Position numbers and translations under genes: made by a program. A stretch of 64,000 nucleotides of DNA, from assembly GCA_020137815.1 (NCBI GenBank), contig CM035352.1, positions 5,811,159-5,875,158 on the forward strand, given 5' to 3'. This document shows, in pieces, positions 1 through 25,209 of this stretch. Source of the stretch: Hormiphora californensis (Eukaryota > Ctenophora > Tentaculata > Cydippida > Pleurobrachiidae). The notes beneath the pieces are model-generated. The model had not been told where the DNA came from. It saw nothing but the letters and a program-made list of their open reading frames with translations, and did no database searches. How positions within the stretch are numbered: the first letter of the stretch is position 1; every line of letters starts with the position of its first letter.

Positions 1-1202
1 TCTTCAGCACTAGTCCTAGCTGACCTGGCCGCCACTACAGATATCCTCGACGCAGCTCTAAACATCATCCCAGCACGCCCTGGACCCAACCCGGGGGAGC
101 CCATCGGGGACACAAAACTAGTCATGGGGTAGCCGCTGTGGCTAATTCGCGTTGTACGGCGAATAGTCTCGGTAAATCTGAGAACATCAGTCTTGAAAGA
201 TTCTTGCATTGATTTGGTCCGTGATACAACTATTATGGGGTTAATCCCAGCATTGATAAACACGCTCACTTTACTACTAAATACAAACAGGTAAATTGGC
301 AGTTTGGCAGCGAAATCCATCTGTAGTTTCCCTTCCGACATTACAAGGAACAACATCAGGAATATCCAGAGTGGGACATGGAGAGTTATGTACGTGATGG
401 TGAATATCACTACTGTTATACTAGCTTTGTTTTTAGTATTCCCTCCACCACCTCCTCCTTCTGTAGCAGCCAGGACAGTTGATTTCCTGTTTCTTCCCCC
501 GTTAATAAACTTTCCTCCTAGTTGTTGGATCGTTGCAGGCACACCACGCACACCACACAACTGACAATAACAAACAGGGAGGGGATTGAGAAGGGGATGA
601 GGATTAGGAACTGAAAGGTTGTCTTGTATAGAGCAGCAGTTTCCTCTGAGTACGGGATGATATCATCCTACATTCCATGTGCACACTGTGTACACATCAT
701 CGTACCAGTACAGCTTGCCAGCGTAGAATGGGAGTGAGGCGAGGAGTACCTGCAGAGTCAGATAGCTCCCTAGCAACACTAGGATGATCCATTGTTTGAT
801 GCGACGTAGGGGGAACTTTAGTGCCCATGCCCTGGTCGTGCTGAGGACAGCGATAAGAAACACTGAATACCGTTCACTAATGTTGAGAAGGACCCCAAAT
901 GAGTTACAAAGGAAGGGAATGTAGAAAACCCAGCTGAGGGTTTCGTGGTCTAGTCGGGGCAGGGAGAATGGGAGGGCTCCAAATAGTGACGTCACGAGAT
1001 CATTAGCCGCTATAACCAGAAATAACTTTGCGGGCAGAGAGCGGTGGAGGGGTAGGTAGAGTTTTATCAGCATGGCACTGCCTACCATTCCGAATAGGGA
1101 GGAGATAAGGGATGCAATACCAAATAGGGTATCTGCCCAGGGTACATGATAGAGACAGTAGTGGTCTGTGCTGTTTGCTGTAACATTTCCACAGTCGACC
1201 AT
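1..1202 (-). CDS. Rhodopsin-type G protein-coupled receptor, partial (runs off left edge)
   Basis: Seven-transmembrane receptor of the plasma membrane; ligand unknown. The ATG at 1202 gives a short extracellular N-terminus with two N-glycosylation sequons (NVT, NST). Hydrophobic segments follow as TM1 (FGIASLISSLFGMVG), TM2 (KLFLVIAANDLVTSL), TM3 ending in STTRAWALKF where classical receptors have DRY, and TM4. TM5 (FQFLILIPFSIPSLF) is in the frame one base over. TM6 (VVIFTITYITLHVPLW) and TM7 with NAGINPIIV (an NPxxY variant) are back in the first frame. One extra base near 662 and one missing base near 522 break the frame, and they compensate each other. The coding sequence is otherwise intronless with a glycine-rich third intracellular loop. 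The C-terminal tail continues past base 1. The two slips may be assembly indels or a young pseudogene. The family call is firm; the subfamily is not recognised. Confidence 0.8.
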
Positions 1203-1556
1203 ATCTGAGTGAAAGAATATAATACATAATTGAGACAGGGCGATTGAACAAAGGCTAAATGATTGAACAAAGACTAAGCAAGAATATATTGCCGAATGCC
1301 GATACACAATATGCACATATTCTGTAACGGAATGAATCAAAGCGTGGCAGAGTTCTGTTAATAAGTCACTAATGAGCTGGCAATATGGGAATATGAGAAA
1401 AACGAGAGAGAAGTTGGTATAAAACCCGCACATACTGCTCAGCTCACAAGGAAATGAGGTGCGTAAAGCTGTATGACGGAAGCTGTGCGTGACTGTGAGT
1501 TTATAGAGCAGCTGGGGGTTCCCACGCTTGAATTTATCACTGGGAAAGTATACCGC

Positions 1557-1635
1557 ACTAGTTGAATATCAAATAACTAGTTGAATATCAAATAACTAGT
1601 TGAATATCAAATAACTAGTTGAATATCAAATAACA
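1557..1635. repeat. Four tandem copies of a 19-bp unit
   Basis: The unit ACTAGTTGAATATCAAATA is repeated four times head to tail without mismatch, just upstream of the GPCR gene. It is a short minisatellite with no evident function. Confidence 0.9.
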
Positions 1636-1730
1636 AACAGCCCCCACTCATACGTTGTTGACTCAGCTGCACTATATCACATTCAGATGCGGTCGAAGGA
1701 GTCAGCGAAATAAAGAGTTATACTGGGATG

Positions 1731-1839
1731 TAGGAACCGACCGAATTAGGAAATAATGGTCCCTGATTGGCTGATAACCAGTCACGTGACCTAAATAACG
1801 AGTTCTGATTGGTTGTTTACTTGTTTCGGTCGGTTCCTG
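1731..1839 (+). mobile_element. 109-bp hAT-like MITE, copy 1
   Basis: The element has ends (T/C)AGGAACCGACC and GGTCGGTTCCTG and is flanked by a perfect 8-bp duplication, CTGGGATG, at 1723-1730 and 1840-1847. An 8-bp duplication with CAG-type ends is typical of hAT transposons. It is non-autonomous, with no coding capacity. It lies about 530 bp upstream of the GPCR start, outside any gene I can define. Confidence 0.9.
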
Positions 1840-2039
1840 CTGGGATGTAGACTACTCATGATTCTAAGAACGAGTGTGTTGGCCGTTACGTGATGTAAAA
1901 CCGCAAAACCTTAAGCGTAGCTATAGTAGTGTTTAACAACAAACCCTACCCTCTACCTATTAATCTATTTGGTAATCTAGATAGTTCCTTACAGCGATTC
2001 TTTTCAACATATTGGAACATAATCTCAACTCAATATTAA

Positions 2040-4080
2040 ACATAAAACCCTATTTGCCCCAACTTTAAAACCCCACTTGGAGGTTTTAAAAAAAACCCAT
2101 ATATTCAAATCAGTGCTTAAACCCCCAAACACTCCCCCCCGAAAAAATTGGTCATTTTTAGAAATTTTCTTAAAAAACTCCCAGGGGTTTTTGGTACTCA
2201 CTAAATCATCATCGCACTTTTGTAAATTCCCAAACTACACCCTGACTTCACTTTAAACCCCACGCCAGCCCCCCCCCCACTTCACTTCAAATGTAGCATG
2301 ATGGAGAGAAAAGGAAGCAATTTGCCCCCCCTAGCCCAAATGTCGCATTAAAAACGAGAGAGCGAGGGTTAACACTATTTTTCCGTATATGAAAAGGGGG
2401 GGAAAAGAGTAAAAAATTTTTTGGCCATAAGTTATTGGTGGGGGCTTTAGTGGCTTTGGACAATTAGCTGATTCAAAAATTTAAAAGAAAACATTTAAAA
2501 TTTAAATTTCCCTGTTAAAAGCTCTTTTTCCTCTAAACTCTCTCCCTCTCTTCTTTTGAAAAACCAATATCTAGCCCCGTTTTTATATTTTGTTTTTCTA
2601 TAAACCCAAATTGGCCCATTTCTTTTTAAACAAGCGGGCAGGGGATTACCGCCGAGGCGAAAGAAAACCAAAAGGGGTAAAAGAGAGAGAAGATGAGTAA
2701 AATAGAAAAGGATAAGGGGAGAGAAAGAGAGAGAGAGAGATTATCAATCATAGAGGGTTTCTTTTTAGTTTGGAACCCGATCATTTTTCCTCGCTCCCCT
2801 TTCTTCTGCCCCTTTCTCTTTTTCTCTCCCCCCTTTATCTTCCCCTTTCCTCTTTTATATTTCTTTTCTCCCCTCTCCTTTTCTATTTTTATCTTTTTTT
2901 AATTTTCTCCCCCTTTTTTGTTCTCTCGTTTCCCTTCTTTCTCTTTCCCCTCTTTTTCCCCTTCTCTTTTCCTTTTTTTCCTCTTCTCTCTCCCCTTTTC
3001 TCTCTCTTTTATCTCCCCTCTCTCGCCCTTGCCTTTTCTCTCTCCCCTTCTCTTTTCTCTCTCTCTTTTCCTCTCTCTCCCCCTTCCCTCTCCCTCTCTC
3101 TCTCCCTCTTTTCCCCCTCCCCTCCCCCCATTCTCCTCTACCCCTCTTCTCCTGCTCTCTCTCTCCCCTCTCTCTCTTCTCTCCCCCTCTCTTCCCCTCC
3201 CCCCCCCCCCCCTTTCTCTTCTCTTCTCTCCCCCCCCTTTTGCCTCTCCCCCTTTCTTTCTTTTCCCTCTCCCTCTTTCTCTCATCTCTCTTTTCTCTCC
3301 CCCTCTCTTCTTTCTCTCTCTCCCTCTCTCTCCCCTCTCCTCTCTCTCTCCTCTCTCCTCTCCCCCTCTCCTTCCTTTCTTTTTTTTCCTCCCTTTTCCT
3401 CGCCTCTTTTCCTCCTCGACTGTAAAAAACCCCCCAAAACCCTTTATCCAAATGGAAACCTCCCCAAAAAAATTTCCCATGAAAGGAGGGTTTTCGGGGG
3501 GGAATAAATTTTAAAAAAATGTTTTGTTGTCCCAAAACCTGCATTTAATAAAACATTTAACGCCCCCAAAATTAAAAAAGGGGGGGATTGGAACCCTTTT
3601 TTTTTCCTTTTTTCATACCCTTTTCCCCGGTTTTTTTTTTCCCCCCCCCTCTTTTTTTCCCTAAATTTCCTCTAGCTGGTGGCCCTACTTGGGTTTCCCA
3701 ATTACCCTTTAACCCCCCTTCCCCCCCTTTAAAAAACCCCCCCTTTGTTAAAATTTTGGTATAAAAAAATTGGGGAAAACCCAAAACGGAAACCAAAAAA
3801 TAAAATTTCCCAAAGAAAAATTAAAACACCCCATGAAACGGGCGGCAAAAATTTTTTTCGTGTGGGGTTTTGTACATGTAACGCAAAGTTGCCCCCGGCC
3901 CAAATTTTTTTAATTTTTGGAGTTCAGAAAATTTAAAAAAAGAGAGGGGAAAGAAATATCATTAAAATTTAAACCCTCAAACTAAAGATCGCTTTTTTTT
4001 AATTTAAAACACAAATGGCTCCTTGTGGGGGGGCTTAAAAAAGGGAAAATTTGGGTTTTAGGGCTAGCCCAAAAAATGGG
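2040..4080. other. Homopolymer-rich anomalous stretch, probably low-quality assembly
   Basis: This block is unlike the rest of the window. Nearly every base is part of a run of three or more (A/T runs next to C or G runs). The stretch from about 2800 to 3420 is almost pure C/T on the + strand. No exon, repeat unit or element end can be read in it. Long open frames here are products of the C/T bias. Homopolymer expansion of this kind is typical of unpolished long-read consensus or gap filling. A genuine polypyrimidine satellite is the alternative. Confidence 0.6.
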
Positions 4081-6590
4081 GCCCCTCATTAGTGTAGCGG
4101 AGTCAATATGGCCTAGCTATTGTACTAGGGGGTACATGTTTCATGGTAAAGGATACAGTGCAGGTTTTATATAAAAATGATGGAACATATAGAACGTGTA
4201 TTGGTATTGGTAACGAGGTTAGTACGTGATATATCCAGCCTTATATTGTATACCATAGCGTGATGTCTCACGGGCAAAAGTGCATATTTTCAGGAACAAA
4301 TGTCACTGCCAGAATTGTCAAAAAAGCAAAACTGTGAATAAAAAGACTGGCGGATTGCTCAGGCTGAGTTAATCGGAGATACGCTGCCTCTGTTTCTCTC
4401 TCCCTGCTTCTCTATCTCAGCTCTCCCAGCATCTCTATCTCTTATTATCCTCACGCAATTTCCATTTTCATTACGATTAGTATGGTATATCGAATCGTTA
4501 ATATCAGATTTAATTTGGCAACTACAGCTTTGACGACACATGCAATTGCTTTTCACCCAAGATTTCCATGAATCATTGAGAGAAAGCAGGAGATATAATA
4601 TATGAATCACGCGGCATGTAGGAACCGGCGATAATATCGTATCGAATCGAATCGAAAGTTCCTAGCGGCATGTTAAAGAGGAGATATCCGGTATAATATA
4701 GAAAATATAGAAGAAAACTAAGTTGCATGCTGACAGAGGGTTTATAGCAATTGAAAGGTAGGTGCTGATATTATGAGGCTCCTCTTATCTGTCCGGTAGA
4801 TCAATGCAGCTGATATACTCCTCTTGTACAACAGCCGCATTGTTAATGGGTAACTATTGCAGCTGCCGACAAAGCACCCAATTGCTGTGACGAGATCTTA
4901 ACAATAACAAACTATAGGGGCAGCTCCACCATCGTTATACACAGGGTAGTAATTTTTATACCTATTCATGTAAATAATATTGTACTGACATATATTCTAT
5001 TTGAACCGGTACCCCGGCCTTCGCAAAAAGTAATTGTGCTGTTCTAGAGGACACTTGGGATAGTGATACATATTCACATACTGCAGGAGCTAAACTAGGT
5101 AGAGAGATATTATAGATATTTGAATTTCGGTACTTGAATTTGAGCGATATATGACTTGACAGTTACGTAAAAGTGTTCTTTTTTTAACTTGTCGTCTATG
5201 TAGACGAAAATTATAAAGTACTTATAATCGATGATACTGATACTCAGTGGTAAAGCTGTAGAATGGTACTAAAAATGGTATTAGAAATGTTGAGCTTATC
5301 ACCCGGATGTTCTCTGTAAGCTGACTATGGTGACATCGTGACGATAAGAATAAGATACACGATTCAAAGATCTGTATAGATGAGAAATGGCGTGCAAGCT
5401 GCTGTAGTCGTGACGTCACGAACCCTCACGCATACTAGGTCATTACTACAACCAAGTGGGCTGGATCTTATTCAACTCTCTCTCTCTCAGGACTATAGTG
5501 TCCTACATATACAACAAGGTGTGACAACAAGCCCTCTCAACATATAACAAGAGATAATCACGTGGAAGAATGGTTAGAACTGTCCTTAAAATCTCATGTT
5601 TTCAATGACTTTCCCTCCATATCCCGCTGAATCAACCTGCCGCCCTTTCTTTCTCTCACTCCCTCTTTTCTCTCTCTCCCACTCCCACGCCAAGTGGAAT
5701 AGGGTTTGTACATTACAAGAAACATTTCATTATGTTTTCTAGGCATTTCTCCCTCTCTTTCCTCTCTTTTATCTCCAGTCTTTCTCGCTATTCGCCTTTT
5801 CTCACTGTTACAAACCCCTTGCTTCTATCCTGTCACTTCACAAATTACGAAACGGTAGGAAAACTAAAAACATAGGTGACACCTTGAATTCTGCTGCGGC
5901 ACAACAAGAAGAAGTAAAAGGGAGAGCAAATCGTAATACACTTTTCGGTAAATCATTGTTTTACCAAACCATAAAACCAGCGGCGGGGAGAGAGAGAGAA
6001 ACAAGTTGGTAGAGAATTTCTAAATCGAACACACCCCTAATGTAAAGGAAGAACAGAAATAACAGATACACAACTAGGTACAGCTACCAGGATTTGATAT
6101 TTATTCACAACTACAGTCCTGAACAGGTTTTGGTCAGCTAACATATTGGGCGGAACATATACCGTTACAAAGTACGGGCTGTGAAACGGAGCACTTAATG
6201 TAGACTCTTTCAAAGCAACCGCCCGATTTAGGCTAAAGTATCTCATTGACATGCTTTGTAAACATCACCAAGAGTCTATGTGGAGAGGTAGACCATGTTT
6301 AGGGTAGATTTCCAGGGAATTGGGAAAACTTCAAAAAACTAAAAGCGGAAATGCACAGTTAGATACACTGCTTTTGATCCAATTAGTCGCACGGGATGAA
6401 TCTTCCTATACACTCACAGTACTTCGAGAAAACGTAAACCAAGATCTCACATTATCCATCACATACTGTACTATACTAGGGCATTACATGCCCAACTGAA
6501 CGGTCTTCTTACCCAACAATACAACCTACCAAGGGTAGGACTGTAGTAACTAGGGTAAAACCGGGGGGGGGGGGGGTAAGTAAAACATGA
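4081..6590. other. Non-coding stretch, nothing recognised
   Basis: Normal base composition returns at about 4081. I see no convincing exon on either strand, and no WD40 repeat that would complete WDR81. There are short pyrimidine-rich patches (5470-5500, 5640-5780), a small dyad around 4620-4675 containing repeated ATCGA motifs, and a 14-base G run at 6563-6576. If WDR81 continues downstream, this is its intron. Confidence 0.5.
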
Positions 6591-6599
6591 TTAATTTAC

Positions 6600-19377
<12,778 letters not shown>

Positions 19378-19831
19378 TGCAGGGCGGTATTGCTTCAAGT
19401 CATGATAGGTCTTGAGGGAGTGAGTTATTGGTAGGGTCAAGTTGACGAAATATTGACAACACGTAAATGTGTGGATGAAAATATAAAGCTCAGAATATTC
19501 ATTTTCAACGATGTATTGAAACAGCAATAATTCATACAATTTGCTAAAATATTCGGAATAACTGACCAGAAAAGAACATATATAACAGTTCACACACGAC
19601 CCGTAATACTGTGTTATATCTAAATAACAACTGAATAAAGTCCATTCATTTCAAGAATGGGTTCACAAACTTGTTCTCAATGCAACTTTACTCCGTACAA
19701 TATTATAGTTTCTGCATGCAGGGTACAATAGTATTCTTTCCCCAAAAGCTGATTATATTATGAGTTCTCTAGAGAGTTTCCTCGACAAGACACAACACAT
19801 TCCACTGCACGTGATCAGAATTACTAGTTGC

Positions 19832-22800
19832 TTATTTGCTGGTAGATTTCTCCAAGATGTATCCCTTCTTTAGTAGTACTTTCCTCTTTTTATCAACCAC
19901 ACTGTACCTCAGCAACCACGACTGAAACATGGAGAGAAATATTAAACCTATCAACCAACTCGGACCAACTACATCCCAACATGACACCACTGCAGTACTC
20001 TATAGTGAGGTACACGGGAGGGGGGGGGGTACACGTGATACCTCTAACATATGAACTCCCAGTTCCTTGTCCATTGTTTGGTTTAGTATGCTGAGATCCT
20101 CCAATTCATCCCGATGGATGGTCACCCTGATCTTATAGTAGTTAGCCAGCTTTAACAAATCCATACACGTGTTACTAGTGTGTTCACAGGAGAAGAAGAG
20201 CTGTACAGGGAGAATGATTTGTTAGATCTTCTACGAAAAATGTATATGATGTGCATAATGTGGTCGGAAACTGGTTATCCCAATATTTGTTGATGAGATT
20301 TAAAAAAATGAACTTTTTTACTTTCAGACCAATTTATCGAGTTACAATAATGGATGTGAAATAGGAGACCAGCAAAAGGGACCCAGCTGTTGTTTTGGCC
20401 GGGGATCGGATTTCCTACCTGGATACCACGGGGCCATATTTTACAGTTCTCTATAAGAGGTTGGATAGTCTGGCAGCGGGGGTCAGACAACCCTAGAAAC
20501 TTCACTTTTCCACACTCTGCTAACTCCTGGGAGTAGAACTTGTTTAACCCTTTGAGGCCCAGAGGGTCATATATGTCCAACATTTTGAATGAATTACCTA
20601 TCCACAGTATTATAAAGTAGCCCATCATTTCATTCACAATTACCCCTCTAATATTATTACATTGAGGCTTAACGCCACTACCTAAAACAGATTAATATAA
20701 TAGTATAATAGTATATAATAGTATAATTAGTATAATACACACCTCAATCCAAGGCCAGCACTTGAGAAGTAGATCCTTGTTGGTTTTATCAGCAACAGAG
20801 ATGAAGAGATACTCAACACAGGACAATGTAGGGTACTGGCCTAGTACACAATCCACTGCCTTGGTGACGTCTGCTTGGGTCGTTAACTCCGATACAAACA
20901 ACTGAAGTTCACATGATTTACATTTGACCCTGTTCTAAATAAATATCTCAATGCAGTGTAACCCCTTTAAGGGTACGCTAACCAAAAATTTTTTTCGAGT
21001 GCAGGGAAATCTCTCACCGTAGGGTTGTAGGCCATGCCAAGGAGACCTCAAATATGCAATTTTAGCCCTTAAGTCGAATTCATATTTTTGCTACAGCTGC
21101 TTGAAAAATGAACTGAAAATAAGTTTTTGGCATCTTAAAAATACATTTGTAAAGATAGGATCATAAAAATTTGTGGATTTGAAGAGGACATGAAGGTGAA
21201 TAACCACAAAAAATTTTTTTGCAATCCGAGCTGATTTCCGGTCCTGAGATGGATTTCTTTTTTTCCACTTTAACGCCCTATTTTGCAAAGTTCCGAAAAC
21301 ATGTGAAAGCTGTAAATTGGTGAAAAGTTGCGTCTAACGATTATCTAAGTGGCCATAAATTTTGGGCGTGTCCTTATTTGAGATAAGCTGTACAGAGTTT
21401 TTTTTGTGAAAGCCGTCATTTCAGAAATAAATAAATTCCCTGTATCTCAAAAACGGCTGATCGTAGAGACCTGAGACTATGCTTAAACGATTCAGAAGGT
21501 CCGATTTTGGGGGGGTCTTCTGAGAGATATTTTGCTCCTACTTCAACCGTTTTTGCTGTAATTGCGAAAAACAAATTCTATGAAAAGGGCAAAAGCTAAA
21601 CTCCAATATCGTGTAATTAAGGAATTTTAGCTAAGAAACGACCGAAACTATGGAAAAGTGTGTAACAAGCTAATTCCTTCACTATTTGGTCCATATGGGT
21701 CCCTATAATCACCAAAAACAAAATCACAAAAAATTCACGATGGCGAAGATGGGTTTTTGTTTTTCGCAATTACAGCAAAAACGGTTGAAGTAGGAGCAAA
21801 ATGTCTCTCAGAAGACCCCCCCAAAATCGGACCTTCTAAATCGTTTAAGCATAGTCTCAGGTCTCTACGATCAGCCGTTTTTGAGATACAGGGAATTTAT
21901 TTATTTCTGAAATGACGGCTTTCACAAAAAAAACTCTGTACAGCTTATCTCAAATAAGGACACGCCCAAAATTTATGGCCACTTAGATAATCGTTAGACG
22001 CAACTTTTCACCAATTTACAGCTTTCACATATTTTCGGAACTTTGCCAAATAGGGCGTTAAAGTGGAAAAAAAGAAATCCATCTCAGGACCGGAAATCAG
22101 CTCGGATTGCAAAAAAAATTTTTGTGGTTATTCACCTTCATGTCCTCTTCAAATCCCCAAATTTTCATGCTCCTATCTCTAAAAAAAATTTTTTGAGATG
22201 CCAAAAATGTATTTACAGGACATTTTTTAAACAGCTGTAGCAAAAATATGAATTCGACTTAAGGGCTAAAATTGCATATTTGAGGTCTCCTTGGTATGGC
22301 CTACAACCCTACGGTGAGAGATTTCCCTGCACTAGAAAAAAATTTTTGGTTAGCGTACCCTTAAGTACCAGATACAGCTGAACGATGAAGTCATAAAACC
22401 CCCTGTAAGATTGAGCCTTGACTTCTAAGACAGTTAGGTTACCAACCTTAACATGTAGGATTATGTTTTCCTTTGGAATGTCTTGTGGGAGTTTGGTGCT
22501 TTGATCATTGCCATCAGGTGAACAGTCACAACCCCGTGCAAATTTCGTAGCTGAAACAATGTGAGACATTCTGATAAAGTGAGCCTGGAAAAGCAGACAC
22601 GTTGTTCAAATGTAAAAGCATAGAAATAAAGATTTACCAGAGAATAAGGATCGGTTGATTGTTTATTAGCCGCATATCAGTGAGGAAGTTTAGTTTTCTC
22701 CTTCTGGCTGGACAAAATGAGTAGACGGGGTTTTTATTGTAGAAGAACGCGTTCTTCTACAATAAAACCCCGTCTACTCATTTTGTCCAGCCGGAATGAG

Positions 22801-23564
22801 AAAACTAAACTTCCTCAAAGATTTACCATTGTCAAAGTAATGTACAGAAGGTGTAAGTAGCCCTGTCATGTTATACCCTAGTTATAACAACAAACTACAA
22901 GAATAATACTCCCTCCTACCGCGGCAAGTAGTAATAAATATACAATCTAGCGTTCAACAAATAAGACAAAATCAGAATGCTACTCAGGGATTGATATACA
23001 ACTGGACACATCACAACTCCCAGGTAAGGCTAGGTAGTTAACTGAATCAATAAGTTGACCAATCGGCTGTTTTTGAGTCGAATAGTTCTGATACAATGAA
23101 ATAGTGTTTATTTAGGACTGTAGACGACTCGGAGACCGTATTATCTTTCCTGAAATAAATCTCCGAGTCGTCTACAGTCCTAAATAAACACTATTTCATT
23201 GCTAGGTAGTTACTAAACGAAAAAATTAGGGGAGGGTCTGGGTTAGGATACAATGTACTGCACAACAAGAGGATGATGGGAAAGATTGTTATATACCCAT
23301 CTATAGAGTATAAAACTAGAGAAATTAGACTGGGTAATTGGACAAACCACTACAAATACACACAATGTGTGTTGTGCTGTATGATTTAACATTAGCAATA
23401 ACAAGCACTGGCACTAAAACTAACTAGCACATGGTCTGGCACTAAAAAAATGTTTAAAAATACTTACACAATGACGACACTACTTCCTCGATCACAGTCT
23501 TCTTCAGATCAGGGTAGGTTTTACAGAACTTTTGGACATCTCCCGTACACAGCAACTTAGTCAT
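19832..23564 (-). CDS. GCLM: Glutamate-cysteine ligase modifier (regulatory) subunit
   Basis: GCLM binds the catalytic subunit GCLC and raises its efficiency in the first step of glutathione synthesis in the cytosol. Exons in phase: 23564-23468 (or from the acceptor at 23580 if there is a further upstream exon), 22550-22369, 20901-20743, 20526-20419, 20200-20042 and 19921-19832. Together they encode 264 residues; human GCLM has 274. It has the aldo-keto-reductase-like fold of the family. KVKFLGLSDPRCQTIQPLI aligns with the conserved KKIVAIGTSDLDKTQLEQL segment, and the C-terminus SWLLRYSVVDKKRKVLLKKG aligns with WLLRYSVIVKSRG. Intron 2 begins GTACTTAA and carries a 1390-bp TTAA element right after those bases. 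Galactokinase lies about 410 bp upstream and WDR81 begins about 450 bp downstream, all on the same strand. Confidence 0.92.
20971..22360. mobile_element. 1390-bp palindromic TTAA element, copy 2
   Basis: Same family and same length as copy 1 at 8759-10148, with identical ends GGGTACGCTAACC and GGTTAGCGTACCC, flanked by TTAA at 20967-20970 and 22361-22364. Its arms differ from each other more than those of copy 1, notably in the outer 100-200 bp, so it is older. On the minus strand the TTAA is positions +5 to +8 of GCLM intron 2. Confidence 0.93.
22682..22816. mobile_element. 135-bp perfect foldback element
   Basis: Almost perfect palindrome centred on AACGCGTT at 22746-22753, with arms containing GTAGACGGGGTTTTTATTG. 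It lies in GCLM intron 1. Confidence 0.85.
23094..23201. mobile_element. 108-bp foldback element
   Basis: Arms CAATGAAATAGTGTTTATTT and its complement, extending through GGACTGTAGACGACTCGGAG, enclose a loop of about 25 bp. It lies in GCLM intron 1. Confidence 0.85.
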
Positions 23565-23821
23565 GATCCCCCTCAAGTTACTGGAGAGACGTTAGAAATA
23601 CAATAAGAAAGAAAATGAGATGGGATTTGTAAGATGAGACGCTCTCTTTTGTTATTATAAAAACGTGCATAATCGTATCATCACAAAAACATTTTAACCC
23701 GCACAAAATAATCAAATCATATTTAACATTCTAAGAAACAAATCAGCATTATCCAGATAATAAATCATTCTAAATCTCTCCATCAGCATTCCCTAGTTGA
23801 TGCAGCCCTGATATACTCCTG

Positions 23822-23995
23822 CAGCTCTGCAGCTCACTCTACTCTTCATCCCAGGATGTTGCCCCAGCAGTACAGCCAGCTCTCTACTCTTACTGTTCTA
23901 TAGTTTCTACTCTTCATCCCAAGATGTTGCCCCAGCAGTGCAGCCAGCTCACTACTCTTACTGTTCTATAGTTTCTACTCTTCACCCCAGGATGT
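23822..23995. repeat. Tandem repeat overlapping the galactokinase 3' end
   Basis: Three copies of an 80-90 bp unit beginning CTACTCTTCA(T/C)CCCA and containing GATGTTGCCCCAGCAG. The copy nearest the gene includes the last codons and stop of GALK; the other two lie in the 3' flank. Unequal duplication of the gene's own end is the simplest origin. Confidence 0.85.
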
Positions 23996-25152
23996 TGCTC
24001 CAGCTCCAGCAGTAGTGCTAAACGACTCACTATAAGAACACTTCTCTCCCAGCATCTTCACCAGCTCCTCCACAGCCTCCTTCCTCACCAGGGTGATGGC
24101 ACAGCCCCCGAAACCCCCTCCAGTCATCCGACTACCCAGGACACCATCCACCCCCCGTGCAGCCTCTACTACCTCGTTTAGCTCCTTACAAGACACCTCA
24201 TAATCCTTATCGAGAGAGTTGTGGGAAGCATCCATTAGCTTTCCAAATTCCTCCATACCCCCTGACTTCAATAGCTCAACAGCCTTCCTTAGTCCTAGCT
24301 ATCTCCCCCACAACATGTCGTGCCCTTTCCAGCGCCTTGTCAGGGAGATCAGTTCTTGGAGTGGCGAAGAACTCCTCCAGTTGGGTCATACTGACATCTG
24401 CAAGTGAGGAGACATCAAGGGCTTTAGCCACTGCTTCACATGTCTCCTTTCTGTTGGCATACTCCCCCGCTGCCAAGTCATGTTTAACCTTGGTGTCAGT
24501 AACCACTATACAGAGAGCCTCATCAGAGAAAGGCACGGGTTCGAACTCATTGTTTGCACAGTTAATGTAGAGAGCCTTCCCTTTCTCACCCAGTGTACAA
24601 ATAAACTGGTCCATAATCCCACAAGGAACATCACAATACTCGGTTTTCTACTTTCTTACACGCCTTCACTTTCTCTATCGGGTCCACCTTGACACCAAGT
24701 AGCTGCTCTAGAAGGCTGAAGACAGCCACGGTTAGGGATGCTGAACTACTCAGGCCCCCTCCAAGAGGGAGGTTAGTAGCAATGGTAACAGCACAGCTGG
24801 CCTCTTTACCCGTTACCTCCTCAAACACTTTGCACGTGCCGTGGAAGTATCGTCCCCAGCCGGTCGAGGGGAACTCCTGAAAATCAGGGAACCAGCAGGT
24901 TGTTTTAACAGGCAGGTTGCTATCAGTTGATGCCCAGAACCCATGTGTGTCCTCTACCCTCTTACCAGCCACAAGGGTTCCCTTATCTGAGAGGGCCATT
25001 GGCAGTACTGCACCATTGTTATAGTCTGTGTGCTCTCCTATCAGATTTACTCGACCAGGTGCATATGCAAAGGACATTTTACCCACCCCGACTCCATCAA
25101 AGTGCTGGGAAAACTGGGCCTTAGCTCGATCAAGGAGAGGAGTAGGGACCAT
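23975..25152 (-). CDS. GALK1: Galactokinase, single exon, two one-base frame slips
   Basis: GHMP kinase that phosphorylates galactose to galactose-1-phosphate, the entry step of the Leloir pathway, in the cytosol. From the ATG at 25152: the galactokinase signature GRVNLIGEHTDYN (residues 33-45), the ATP-binding LPLGGGLSSSASL (129-141), GIMDQF, RARHVVGEI and the C-terminal MTGGGFGGCAITL. Corrected length is 391 residues against 392 in human GALK1. Frame is lost by one extra base near 24645 (within GTAGAAAACCGAG) and one near 24284 (AAGGAAGGCTG). Both flanks of each site align with the family, so only single bases are wrong. An in-frame ATG at 25209 would add a hydrophobic leader. TTTTAG just before the 25152 ATG could instead be a splice acceptor, and the shorter start fits the family. 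Confidence 0.92.
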
Positions 25153-25209
25153 CGCTAAAACAGGGAAGAGATAAATTATCAGCAATAACAATAAAACACA
25201 ATTTTGCAT

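Noticed and set aside
2770-3544. Long open frames on both strands in the C/T-rich stretch
   Set aside because: They arise from biased composition (Ser/Leu/Phe/Pro on one strand, Arg/Glu/Lys/Gly on the other) and show no domain or codon structure.
22309-22569. Start of a separate small gene at 22569
   Set aside because: The segment is GCLM exon 2 in phase with its neighbours; the apparent start is upstream of the splice acceptor.
24157-25124. Plus-strand frames over galactokinase
   Set aside because: Antisense shadows of the minus-strand GALK coding sequence with no independent signals.
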